Part shown: positions 34,542-42,957 of the stretch, piece after piece | Numbering within the stretch: position 1 is the first letter of the stretch | Layout: each line of letters opens with the position of its first letter | DNA from: Thalassospira australica | Lineage (GTDB): Bacteria; Pseudomonadota; Alphaproteobacteria; Rhodospirillales; Thalassospiraceae | DNA: 64,000 bases | Direction: 5' to 3' | NCBI RefSeq assembly: GCF_000763295.1 | Contig: NZ_JRJE01000031.1 | Location: 555,068-619,067 of the forward strand | Program-made: the position numbers and the translations under genes | The notes under the pieces: generated by a model | Databases searched by the model: none | The model's input: only the letters and a program-made list of their open reading frames with translations | Told to the model about the DNA's origin: nothing

Positions 34542-36356
34542 TTAAACCGGCATCGCATCGCGATAGCGTTGCAACAAACGGCTTTCGGTGCGGTTACGGC
34601 CATCCAGATTTGATATCCAGACAATCTGATACGGGGCCAACTTCATGATACCGTCATAATCCTCGATCACCTGCTGGGTGATCAGATCCTGCCAGCCTTC
34701 GGTCATAATCAGATTGATATGGGACAGATCAAGCTCCTGAACCGTCTCGGTCAGATTGAACACGCAAAAAATGCTCTGCTCGTTCAAATGCGATTGCCGC
34801 CAAACACCCAACAGGTTCGGACCAAGGTTGAGCGTATATTGCGTCGCATTGGGGTGGAAGGCCGGTTGCCCCTGACGGATCGACATCAACGCGCGCAACT
34901 GACCAAAGGCCGATTTTGCCGGCCCGTCTTCTGACAGGGCGCGCTCCGCATCCTCAAGCTGCCATACCTTGCGGTTCAGGCGGCGCGGAATGCCGGTTTC
35001 CTCATAGGCATGTTGATCGTTTTCGGTCGCAAGGATGGTTTGAACATAAACCGCCGGAATGCCTTCCAGCGACATGGCAATGGCCTGGCTCATGACAAAC
35101 CGTTCAAGCCCCATGGTGGCCTCGCCGGCAAAGTTTTCCGCCAGCATGCTAAACAGCGTGACATTCAATTCATAAGGCTTCTGCCCACCGCCCTTAAGCG
35201 CACGGAAACTGACCTGCCCGCCCATCTTGAGCGCATGGTCCTTCAACCCGTCAATGTCATCATCCGGGATCAGGTTTTCAGCCGGGCGCAGGCCGATGCC
35301 ATCGTGGCTGGCGGTAAAGTTAAAGAATGTGCAGCCTGCCGGGGCCGGTGGCATCGCCATGATGCATTTGCGGATATAGTCCGACCGACCGCTGAGCAGC
35401 GCATGAATGATCACTGGCGGCAGCGAGAAGTTATAAATCAGATGTGCTTCATCCTGATTGCCGAAGTAAGACAGGTTTTCCAAAAGCGGCAAATTGGTCT
35501 CGGTAATAAACAACACATCAGGATGCACGGCATTACAGGCCAGACGCATCGCCTTGATCAGCTTGTGCGTCTGTTCAAGATTGATCGAGGTGGTGCCGAC
35601 TTCTTTCCAGATAAAGCCGATGGCATCAAGCCTGACCACACGAACCCCGTGCTTGAGGTAGTTCAGAACGACCTTGAGCATCTCGAAAAACACTTCCGGA
35701 TTGCCATAATCCAGATCGACCTGATCATAACTGAACGTGCACCAGACATGCTGTTCGCCGTTTTCCGTGATCACGTCATTCAGCAACGCGTGACTGCGCG
35801 GACGCACCACATCGGACAAATCATCTTCAAGACTTGCGGTCTTGATATAATCGACACCGGGTTTTTCACCGGCCAGAAACTGCTGATACCAGGGGTGCGA
35901 TGCGGAAATATGGTTGGCCACCAAATCGGCCATCACCGTGCCATGCTTTGCCAGCTCCTCAACATCGCTCCAATCGCCAAGCTCGGCCCGCAACATGTCA
36001 AAATCGCTGACTGAAAAGCCGTCATCGGACGTGAAAGGATGGAACGGCAGGATGTGTATACCCGTAAGCCAGTCTTTGAGCCATTTGCGATGAAACGCAC
36101 CAAGGCTTTGCAGGCCCTTTTTGCCGTCCTGCTGGATACTGTCGCCATAAGTGATCAGAAACGCATCGCGCTGATCCCATTTGCGCAAATATTCTTCGCA
36201 GGGTTCCGGCCCCTCGCCTTCAATCGGCAGGCCCAGAACCTCGAACACCCGACGGACCAGCTCGGCATGGTCGTGCTCGGGATACACATCCGCAAGAAGG
36301 TTGCGCATCGCGCTGGCAAACGCAATACGCCCCGAGGTTCCGACAACACGATCCAT
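34542..36356 (-). CDS. GH13 sugar phosphorylase, probable glucosylglycerate phosphorylase
   Basis: A 604-residue alpha-amylase-fold phosphorylase of the GH13_18 type. Catalytic residues can be placed: nucleophile Asp244 in VVRLDAIGFIWKE, acid/base Glu286 in LFITETNLP, and the transition-state His351-Asp352 in FTASHDGIG. The family includes sucrose, sucrose-6-phosphate and glucosylglycerate phosphorylases. Next to gpgP and gpgS, phosphorolysis of glucosylglycerate to glucose-1-phosphate and glycerate is most likely. It is cytoplasmic, lacks a signal peptide, and stands convergent to gpgS with the PAS genes in between, on the same strand as those genes. Confidence 0.85.
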   Translation of the reverse strand: MDRVVGTSGRIAFASAMRNLLADVYPEHDHAELVRRVFEVLGLPIEGEGPEPCEEYLRKWDQRDAFLITYGDSIQQDGKKGLQSLGAFHRKWLKDWLTGIHILPFHPFTSDDGFSVSDFDMLRAELGDWSDVEELAKHGTVMADLVANHISASHPWYQQFLAGEKPGVDYIKTASLEDDLSDVVRPRSHALLNDVITENGEQHVWCTFSYDQVDLDYGNPEVFFEMLKVVLNYLKHGVRVVRLDAIGFIWKEVGTTSINLEQTHKLIKAMRLACNAVHPDVLFITETNLPLLENLSYFGNQDEAHLIYNFSLPPVIIHALLSGRSDYIRKCIMAMPPAPAGCTFFNFTASHDGIGLRPAENLIPDDDIDGLKDHALKMGGQVSFRALKGGGQKPYELNVTLFSMLAENFAGEATMGLERFVMSQAIAMSLEGIPAVYVQTILATENDQHAYEETGIPRRLNRKVWQLEDAERALSEDGPAKSAFGQLRALMSIRQGQPAFHPNATQYTLNLGPNLLGVWRQSHLNEQSIFCVFNLTETVQELDLSHINLIMTEGWQDLITQQVIEDYDGIMKLAPYQIVWISNLDGRNRTESRLLQRYRDAMPV

Positions 36357-36517
36357 ACTGGCTCCTTCCGGGCGGGCAATTCAAATGATTAGCTTAATGA
36401 AATAATGAATTTGCCTGCGATGCAAGCAGGCATTTCAATGTGCTGAGAAAGCAGGCATGCGTAAAGAAGGCGCATCAGCGGCAATAGTTGCAATAGATCA
36501 GTTGAACTTACTTCTCC

Positions 36518-36991
36518 CTACTTCAGCACACCGAACACCTTAGTTCGTTTATCAAACCCAAACAGCACCCTTAGAATGAGCGGGCGCCAGAATAACAAGG
36601 GAAAGGAAACGCCGATTACGGCCACTAATGCAAATGCCGGAAGAATAAATTGGGCATCATGTTGCGACAAACCAGAATACGCAAACATGAATAGTGGACC
36701 CGCAAAATGCATCACAATCACGTACAGCTTCGGATGAGGACGACGCCTCCATCCCCAAAGGGTCGCCTTATAAGCAATGGAGCGCAGACTTTTCCGACGA
36801 CGTGGAGAAGCCGCAAAAATCACCAGCAAGACAGAATAAATACTGAAGTTCAACCAATCCAAATTCGGCAATAATTGGTTATAAATCAAAAATCCGCCAA
36901 TTATCGGCCAGAGAAACACGATGATGCCTACGTATTTGACGGTTTTCACAGGGAAGAAACGAACATACTGTCTCAGCCTTGCATACTTCAT
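36518..36991 (-). CDS. Hypothetical multi-pass membrane protein
   Basis: A 157-residue protein I do not recognise. It has a basic N-terminus and four hydrophobic segments, at about residues 18-38, 43-60, 88-108 and 117-140, with a basic cluster (PRRRKSLRS) between the second and third and GWRRRPHPK before the third. ATG at 36991 has GAGGAG 4 nt upstream. Base composition is lower in GC than adjacent genes, suggesting a gene of different origin. It is a single-gene unit without clear partner. No conserved catalytic motif is seen. Confidence 0.65.
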   Translation of the reverse strand: MKYARLRQYVRFFPVKTVKYVGIIVFLWPIIGGFLIYNQLLPNLDWLNFSIYSVLLVIFAASPRRRKSLRSIAYKATLWGWRRRPHPKLYVIVMHFAGPLFMFAYSGLSQHDAQFILPAFALVAVIGVSFPLLFWRPLILRVLFGFDKRTKVFGVLK

Positions 36992-37107
36992 ACTACTCCT
37001 CTGCGTACCACCACGATCATGCAATCTAAAATAATTTAGCTGATTTTCTCAAGGCTTAGGCCGTCGCTTTCCCGACGCCCTGTCAAAAATCCACAGCCCA
37101 CGACGTT

Positions 37108-38835
37108 TTAAGGCGCAATCGTCACCTCGACCAGCGCATGCGTGCGGTTGGTGTCGATATGCTTGATGGCATCGCGCAAAATCCCCGGAAGATCTTCGGC
37201 GCGCTTGGCCTTGGCGACCCACGCCCGGCTGGCTTCGGCAACCTTGGTGAAGTCCGGACTGGGTTTAAGGGCTGTTAGCGGCATTTCATTGGTTTTCGCC
37301 GCATAGCCGTCCGGGTACATACCCGTGACCGACTGGCGCACCGCCCCCCATTCATTGTTGTTTAAAACAAGGATCAGGATCGGCAGTTCCAAAGCCTCGG
37401 CAATCTGATGGCAGGCCGTCGGGTTGGCAAACATATAGGATCCATCGCCCATGGTCGCGACAACCAGCTTGTCCTTATCGGCCAGTTGATAGCCCATCGA
37501 TGCCGGGAAAGACCAACCCAGCCCGCCTGAATGCGGTTCCTGATACCAGCTGCTGTGTTCGGACAGCGACAATGGCTCCAACGGACAGCCAAGTTCTGAG
37601 AAGACCGTGGCTGAACGTTCCGCAATCGCATTCGAAAGGCAGCGCGAGACATAAGCCTTGGTCATCGGATCAACCGAACCGGCATCGGCCATCGCCAACG
37701 CCTTCTTGCGGGTTTTGGCATTGGTTGCCGCCACCTTTTCACGGCGGTCTGCGCACATGGACGCATGATCGGAATGTCGACGATCCATGGCGTCCGCCAG
37801 CATCATGATCACATCCCCCGTCTCGCCAACAAGCGAGATATCGGCGGCAAAATTACGCCCCGGAAAACGGGAATAAAGCGGGTTCTGGCCGATCTGGATA
37901 ACTTTGCAGTCCGCGCGCAACTCATGAATATCGGGCGACCAGGGGGCCAGGCAATCAACCACCACCACCGCGTCGGCGTCTTCCAGCCACGGGGCCGGGT
38001 CCATCCCGGCAAACATCGGATGTTCCGTGCCAATCGCCAATTGAATGGCCCAATATTGCACGACGGGAATGCCCCATTGATCAACCAGATCGCCAAAGCA
38101 GCCAAAGGCCTCAAGCGTACCCGTACCGCGCTGGGCAATGATCACCGGGTTCCTGGCATTGGCAAGGATGTCTGCGGCTTCCTCGACACTGGCTTGCGGC
38201 GGGGCAACCGGTACCGGCTGCATGCGAAGTGGCCCGTCAATCTCATCCCCCGGGCACGGCTCACACAGAACTTCGCGTGGCAGGCTGACATAGGTCGGCC
38301 CCTTGGGCACAGAAGACGCAATCGCATAGGCGCGATCCACCACATCGGGCACCTGTTCGGGGAATTTAAGCTCATATTCCCATTTGGTGGATTCCCGCAC
38401 CAGTGCGGCCTGATCGCGCATTTCCTGTCCCCAGCCAATGGGGACAGTGCGCGCGCCAAGACGACCCTTTTCCATCACCGGCGTCCTGCCGGACATGAGC
38501 ACGACCGGCACATGTTCGGTCGCAGCATTGATCGCGCCAATCGCGCAGTTCGCAAGACCGACATTGGTGTGCGCCATAACCGCCTGTGTTTTTCCGGTCG
38601 CAAGGTAATAACCATGCGCCATCCCCATCGCAGCATTTTCATGGGGCATGATCAGCGCGTGCGGAAGATCAATATCCTTTGCCGCGGCCTCGGCCAGGCC
38701 TTCGATGATTGGCGGAAAATCCGTACCGGAATTGGCAAAGATATAGTCAATCCCGATGGCTTTCATCCGGGCCAGAACAGCCCCACCGGCAGTCAGGGTG
38801 ATTTGCCCCGAGGGATCGCGCTTGTCGTTTTTCAT
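37108..38835 (-). CDS. ThDP-dependent enzyme of the acetolactate synthase/benzoylformate decarboxylase superfamily
   Basis: A 575-residue ThDP enzyme with three domains. The catalytic Glu is Glu66 in LIMPHENAAMGMAHGYY. The ThDP-Mg motif is ATMGDGSYMFANPTACHQ, ending in LNNNEWG. The middle domain carries RNPVIIAQRGTG. It does not carry the FAD-binding signature I would expect in anabolic acetolactate synthase, and no small-subunit gene is adjacent, so a catabolic 2-oxoacid decarboxylase or lyase is more likely. Its substrate is unknown. It diverges from an IclR regulator, with AT-rich dyads between them (38862-38904). Such IclR pairing often marks aromatic or short-acid catabolism. Confidence 0.85.
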   Translation of the reverse strand: MKNDKRDPSGQITLTAGGAVLARMKAIGIDYIFANSGTDFPPIIEGLAEAAAKDIDLPHALIMPHENAAMGMAHGYYLATGKTQAVMAHTNVGLANCAIGAINAATEHVPVVLMSGRTPVMEKGRLGARTVPIGWGQEMRDQAALVRESTKWEYELKFPEQVPDVVDRAYAIASSVPKGPTYVSLPREVLCEPCPGDEIDGPLRMQPVPVAPPQASVEEAADILANARNPVIIAQRGTGTLEAFGCFGDLVDQWGIPVVQYWAIQLAIGTEHPMFAGMDPAPWLEDADAVVVVDCLAPWSPDIHELRADCKVIQIGQNPLYSRFPGRNFAADISLVGETGDVIMMLADAMDRRHSDHASMCADRREKVAATNAKTRKKALAMADAGSVDPMTKAYVSRCLSNAIAERSATVFSELGCPLEPLSLSEHSSWYQEPHSGGLGWSFPASMGYQLADKDKLVVATMGDGSYMFANPTACHQIAEALELPILILVLNNNEWGAVRQSVTGMYPDGYAAKTNEMPLTALKPSPDFTKVAEASRAWVAKAKRAEDLPGILRDAIKHIDTNRTHALVEVTIAP

Positions 38836-38861
38836 CAGACGCCTCTTGCTTTAATCGCTCG

Positions 38862-38904
38862 ATATTTCTATATTTGAAATATTATTTATAATATAGTATA
38901 TTAT
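38862..38904. promoter_or_regulatory. AT-rich dyads between ThDP-enzyme and IclR genes
   Basis: Two dyads occur in tandem: ATATTTC-N7-GAAATAT (38862-38882) and the perfect ATAATATA-g-TATATTAT (38888-38904). Both lie in the 124-nt divergent promoter region and are candidate IclR-protein sites, also overlapping likely -10 elements. Confidence 0.5.
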
Positions 38905-38959
38905 CGAAATCCGGTCGCCGTCAAGTAGGGCAACCGGCCAACAGCGATGTGGATGAAAT

Positions 38960-39724
38960 GTGATGACCAGTCAGCTCAATGGCTCTGTGCTTAAGGCGTT
39001 TAAAATTCTGGATTTGTTTGCAGCTGGAAAATCCGAACTGACCGCCAGTGAAACTACCGAGGCCCTTGGCATCAACATGATCACCGCCCACCGTTTCCTG
39101 CATACCCTGGTGCATGCCGGGGCGTTGCGCACATCTTCTCGTGGTGTGTTTCGTCTGGGATATATGTTTGCCGACCTGGGGGAACGGGTTTTACAGGGTG
39201 ACAATCTGCCCGCCCTGCTTCAACCGATCCTTGATCAGCTTGCGCTTGACACCGGCGAGGCCTGCATGGCCACACGGTTTGATCGCGACATGGCTGTCTG
39301 CATCGCCAAGGCCCTGCCTGACCGGCCACTTTATGTTGATATCCGCATTGGGTCGAAACTTGACGCCTTTTGCACAGCCCATGGCAAACTCTGGCTGGCG
39401 CATATGACCACCGCCGAACAGGACCGTTATTTCAAAAATGCCGAGCTGACCGGCATGACGGACCGAACAGTTACCGATATCACCGCCCTAAAAACCGAAC
39501 TTGAAACCATCCGCGATCAAGGTTTTGCCACCAATAATGGCGAACGCGAAAATGACATTTATGCCATCGCCGTTCCGGTCACGACCACGCACGGCAAAAT
39601 GATTTCGGCCTTCTCGGTATTTGGCGCATCACCTGCCATCCTTGATCAGAACCGCAAAGCGTTTCTGGCCCACCTGCAAACAGCTGCAAAAAATGCACAG
39701 GATGTTATTTATAGTGCGCCCTGA
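38960..39724 (+). CDS. IclR-family transcriptional regulator
   Basis: A 254-residue regulator. The N-terminal winged helix is seen in KAFKILDLFAAGKSELTASE, followed by TEALGINMITAHRFLHTL (residues 9-50), and the C-terminal effector domain contains SKLDAFCTAHGKLWLA and the DQGFATNNGEREND pocket segment characteristic of IclR proteins. It diverges from the ThDP-dependent enzyme gene and probably controls it in response to that enzyme's substrate. Its 3' end overlaps the convergent AraC gene by 16 nt. ATG at 38960 (or the codon at 38963, reading ATGACC) starts the protein; a GATGAAATG context precedes it. Confidence 0.88.
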   Translation: MMTSQLNGSVLKAFKILDLFAAGKSELTASETTEALGINMITAHRFLHTLVHAGALRTSSRGVFRLGYMFADLGERVLQGDNLPALLQPILDQLALDTGEACMATRFDRDMAVCIAKALPDRPLYVDIRIGSKLDAFCTAHGKLWLAHMTTAEQDRYFKNAELTGMTDRTVTDITALKTELETIRDQGFATNNGERENDIYAIAVPVTTTHGKMISAFSVFGASPAILDQNRKAFLAHLQTAAKNAQDVIYSAP

Positions 39725-40737
39725 CCGGTCCGTCGCACAGCACCGGGGGACTGCCCGGTTGTGCGTTTGAATGCGCGGCTGAACGCCGCAACGGAACCAT
39801 ACCCCAAACGGTCGGCGACATCATCAAGGGTCAGGTTGTCACGCCCGATCCATTGGCTGGCAATCCGCATGCGCAGGTTGGTCAGATATTGTTGCGGCGT
39901 ACTTTGCGTCATTGCAGCAAAGCGTTCGGCAAAGACGGACCGCGAAACACCCATTTCAGATGCCATATCCGCCACCGACCACTGACGCCCCGGATCGTCA
40001 TGCAGGGCAGCAAGAACCCGTCCCAGTTTCGGATCACGGATAGCTTCGACCCAGCCACACACATCAACACCGGTTTCCACCCACCTTCTCAGGATCGCAG
40101 CAGCCACCACATCGGCAAGGCGCGTTAAAATAACACCATACCCCGAACGCCGGGCCTTGAGTTCTTCGGTCATCACATCAAGGATGGCCGGAATTTGTGG
40201 ATCATGGTCAGGCACCGTTTCAATCAGCATCACTTCGGGTTTCAGGTGCTCAAGCGGATGCAGCCAACCCAGATCAAATTCCATCGCACAACTGAAAATC
40301 AAACGATCCCCGGTACGGCATACATCATCATCACATGCGCGAATTTCGGTTGCCACTTCACACAGCCTGGACGCCTGAAAGGCATCCACATCACGGATCG
40401 CAACCCCCTCTGCACTATAAAGCTGATGTACCCCGGCACAAGGCATCAGGACCGCATCCCCGCAACCAAGTTTATATTCTGCCCCGGTTTTGGTGCGTAA
40501 ATACACCGTGCCCTGACCAATAAAATGAAACCACGCACGGGTCGTGCATTGCCCTTCGCCAAACCGAAGACCGAACGGCGCGCTGATTTCAATGCGCCGG
40601 TAGTCCAGCCCGCGCAATCGCACGCCCGACAATAATTCACTGACCATGTCGTGATTAACGTTCTGCAAAGCCTGACCGACCTGTCCTTCAACAGGATCGG
40701 CAAGACGACGTGATACGGGTTCAGGGGTATGCGCCAT
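39709..40737 (-). CDS. AraC-family regulator with cupin domain (AraC_binding-type)
   Basis: A 342-residue regulator. The N-terminal half is a cupin ligand domain (ARAWFHFIGQGTVYL-type segment after GEGQCTT, then CGDAVLMPCAGVHQLY), and the C-terminal DNA-binding domain has two helix-turn-helix motifs: QWSVADMASEMGVSRSVFAE and LTLDDVADRLGYGSVAAFSR. It belongs to the group often found divergent to MFS exporters, as here, with 107 nt between this gene and an MFS gene. It probably regulates that transporter. The ATG at 40737 is accepted for lack of a better alternative. Ligand unknown. Confidence 0.87.
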   Translation of the reverse strand: MAHTPEPVSRRLADPVEGQVGQALQNVNHDMVSELLSGVRLRGLDYRRIEISAPFGLRFGEGQCTTRAWFHFIGQGTVYLRTKTGAEYKLGCGDAVLMPCAGVHQLYSAEGVAIRDVDAFQASRLCEVATEIRACDDDVCRTGDRLIFSCAMEFDLGWLHPLEHLKPEVMLIETVPDHDPQIPAILDVMTEELKARRSGYGVILTRLADVVAAAILRRWVETGVDVCGWVEAIRDPKLGRVLAALHDDPGRQWSVADMASEMGVSRSVFAERFAAMTQSTPQQYLTNLRMRIASQWIGRDNLTLDDVADRLGYGSVAAFSRAFKRTTGQSPGAVRRTGQGAL

Positions 40738-40844
40738 GATTTTCCGGACGAATGATCATTTAATTCGGACAAACTGGCATAGATCGTCTGAGAAGTCGAG
40801 CCTATGGTAACGCCAACACACGAAAACAATTCATAGGACATTTC

Positions 40845-42050
40845 ATGAGTACGCCCCAATCCAAAACCCTCGCACCGCCCGAACAAGGGCAGGCTGCATG
40901 GGGGGCTGTCATTGCCATGACGCTTGGCGTTTTTGGCCTTGTGACAGCTGAATTTCTACCCGTCAGCCTGCTCACCCCCATGGCGGCCGACCTTTCGGTA
41001 ACCGAAGGCATGGCAGGTCAGGCGGTCTCGGCCACTGCGGTTCTGGCCCTGATCACAAGCCTTTTGATCGCAACCCTTACCCGACGCTTTGATCGGCGCA
41101 ATGTGCTGCTCAGCTTTTCAGCCTTGCTGGCCGTTTCCAGCGTGATGGTTGCCTTGGCGGAAAACTTTGCCTTTCTGCTGTTTGGGCGGGTCCTGCTGGG
41201 CATTGCCCTTGGCGGTTTCTGGACAATGTCGGCAGCCACCATCATGCGGCTGGTCCCCGAACATCACGTCCCCCGCGCGCTTGCAATCTTGTTTAGCGGG
41301 GTATCGGCGGCCACCGTCTTTGCCGCTCCGCTTGGCAGCTATCTTGGCGATATCATCAGTTGGCGCAGTGTATTTCTGATTGCGGCTGGCATTGGCGTGA
41401 TCACATTTCTTGTGCAACTCGCGACCCTGCCGTCCCTGCCGCCGCGCGGGCGGGCCTCACTGGGCACCCTGATTGAACTCACCCGGCGTCCGGGAATGAA
41501 ATTTGGCCTGTTTTCACTGGTTATCATCATTACCGGTCACTTTGCCTTGTTTACCTATGTCCGCCCGTTCCTTGAAAACGTGACGGGCGTGGCAACAGCG
41601 GGTGTTTCTGGCGTATTGCTGGGCTTTGGGATTGCCAATTTTATCGGCACCCATCTGGCCGGCTCCTTGATCGCAAAGTCGCTGCGCATGACCATCGCCT
41701 TGATGCCACTTGTCATGGGCGTTGCCACCCTTGGCATGGTCATGACCAATGGCGCTCTTAACCCGACCATCGTTCTTGTCGCGATCTGGGGGGCGGCATT
41801 TGGCGGCGTTCCCGTCGCCTGGTCAACCTGGATCACGCGCACCGTGCCTGATGAGGCGGAAAGTGGCGGCGGCCTGGTTGTTGCCGGTTTCCAGACAGCG
41901 ATTGCCAGTGGTGCGGTGATTGGTGGCCTTTTGTTTGATTTCGTCGGATCGCTTGGCGTGTTTGGTGTGGGCGGCGCTGTGCTTGTCGTTGCATCGATTG
42001 TTGTGACAATTGCGCTGCGCCCCGCGCCGGTCGCGAGCGAACAAACCTAG
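40845..42050 (+). CDS. MFS transporter, DHA1 family (NepI/AraJ-like)
   Basis: A 401-residue permease with twelve predicted helices. Family features include FGLVTAEFLPVSLLTPMAADL in helix one, the cytoplasmic motif A region TRRFDRRNVLL, and FGRVLLGIALGGFW in helix four. Similar proteins export purine ribonucleosides (NepI), sugars or drugs. AGGA lies 6 nt before ATG 40845. Divergent from a cupin-type AraC regulator, it is likely induced by an exported compound. A strong terminator (42083-42116) follows. The substrate cannot be read from the sequence. Confidence 0.87.
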   Translation: MSTPQSKTLAPPEQGQAAWGAVIAMTLGVFGLVTAEFLPVSLLTPMAADLSVTEGMAGQAVSATAVLALITSLLIATLTRRFDRRNVLLSFSALLAVSSVMVALAENFAFLLFGRVLLGIALGGFWTMSAATIMRLVPEHHVPRALAILFSGVSAATVFAAPLGSYLGDIISWRSVFLIAAGIGVITFLVQLATLPSLPPRGRASLGTLIELTRRPGMKFGLFSLVIIITGHFALFTYVRPFLENVTGVATAGVSGVLLGFGIANFIGTHLAGSLIAKSLRMTIALMPLVMGVATLGMVMTNGALNPTIVLVAIWGAAFGGVPVAWSTWITRTVPDEAESGGGLVVAGFQTAIASGAVIGGLLFDFVGSLGVFGVGGAVLVVASIVVTIALRPAPVASEQT

Positions 42051-42082
42051 TCCCCTTTCGCGTCACCACCGCAAGACATCAC

Positions 42083-42116
42083 AAGGACAGCAGATATTCC
42101 TGCTGTCCTTCCTTTC
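42083..42116 (+). terminator. Terminator after the DHA1 MFS gene
   Basis: A perfect 11-bp stem, AAGGACAGCAG (42083-42093) with CTGCTGTCCTT (42100-42110), closes a 6-nt loop and runs into CCTTTC. A second hairpin with AAAAAAGG/CCTTTTTT arms lies at 42155-42180. Confidence 0.85.
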
Positions 42117-42217
42117 AACGCATTTGCAATGTCTAAAATGTCCACTAAAGTTCAAAAAAGGCGACAACCCCCTTTTTTCGAGGTCCAGTAATCGAAACGC
42201 AAAAGGACACGGACAAC

Positions 42218-42814
42218 ATGCGCTCCCCTGCCCTTCAGACCCTGGTAACGGCGGCCGAGGCGGCCTTCACAACCCATGCCGCCGACGCGGCCTCGCGCCG
42301 CAGCATCGCACGGGCCTTCGCAGCACTGGAAACGGTCCGGCCCGCTTCCGGACGGGATGCCGTGCGCCTGCCGGTCTGCGACCTCTGGCTGGACAAGGCC
42401 CTGTCTTCGGCCGAGCTGACGGGGGATTTGCGCCATCTGGCCGACGCCTTCCTAGCCGTGGAAACCGAGCTTTGCTGGCAGCCGCGCAGCGGCGCGACCG
42501 CCAATGCCAGTGCTGATTTCGCGGCGGGCCATGCCAATGCCATCCTGATCGGTCCCGGCGGGATCGAACGTCGCAGCGATGTCTGGCTGGGCGTCTCCCT
42601 GTTAGCACCCGGCGTGCGCTATCCCGATCACACCCACCCACCGGAAGAAACCTACCTCGTCCTGACCCCCGGCGATTTCAGCCAAGATGACGGACCCTGG
42701 TTCCAGCCGGGCCCCGGCGGCTCCTTCTACAATCCGCCGGGCATTCTTCACGCCATGCGTGCGGGACGGACGCCGCTTTTCGCTTTCTGGCTCCTCTTGG
42801 CAAAGGACAATTGA
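42218..42814 (+). CDS. Cupin dimethylsulfoniopropionate lyase family protein (DddQ/DddL-like)
   Basis: A 198-residue cupin. The metal site follows the cupin DMSP-lyase pattern: His138 and His140 in YPDHTHPPEETYLVL, Glu144, catalytic Tyr146, and His178 in GILHAM. The spacing (H-x-H-x3-E-x-Y and 38 residues to the last His) is that of DddK/DddQ-type lyases, which split DMSP into dimethylsulfide and acrylate. The N-terminal helical part is as in DddQ. GC is visibly higher than in both flanking genes, suggesting transfer from a high-GC bacterium such as a roseobacter. AGGA lies about 11 nt before the ATG. Activity on DMSP rather than another small acid needs testing. Confidence 0.75.
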   Translation: MRSPALQTLVTAAEAAFTTHAADAASRRSIARAFAALETVRPASGRDAVRLPVCDLWLDKALSSAELTGDLRHLADAFLAVETELCWQPRSGATANASADFAAGHANAILIGPGGIERRSDVWLGVSLLAPGVRYPDHTHPPEETYLVLTPGDFSQDDGPWFQPGPGGSFYNPPGILHAMRAGRTPLFAFWLLLAKDN

Positions 42815-42853
42815 CCATGCACTCCACCAAGACCATTAACGTTATCTTGGCCC

Positions 42854-42892
42854 ATAAAAAACAAGAACCCGGCCCAATCACTTGAGCCGGGG
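42854..42892 (-). terminator. Terminator after the AraD1 gene
   Basis: Arms CCCGGC (42868-42873) and GCCGGG (42886-42891) with an inner CAA/TTG pair form the stem. On the minus strand it is followed by TTCTTGTTTTTTATG. Confidence 0.8.
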
Positions 42893-42957
42893 AAGTCGTG
42901 TCGTTCAGAGGGAGACGGGGCTTAACACCCCTTTGGATTACAAAAATCCCCGGATGA

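Noticed and set aside
35010..36014. A 334-codon plus-strand frame opposite the GH13 phosphorylase
   Set aside because: The minus-strand gene has complete catalytic motifs; the opposite frame is a by-product of GC-rich codon bias.
37765..38877. A 370-codon plus-strand frame opposite the ThDP enzyme
   Set aside because: The real gene on the other strand has intact ThDP motifs; the frame has no family signature.
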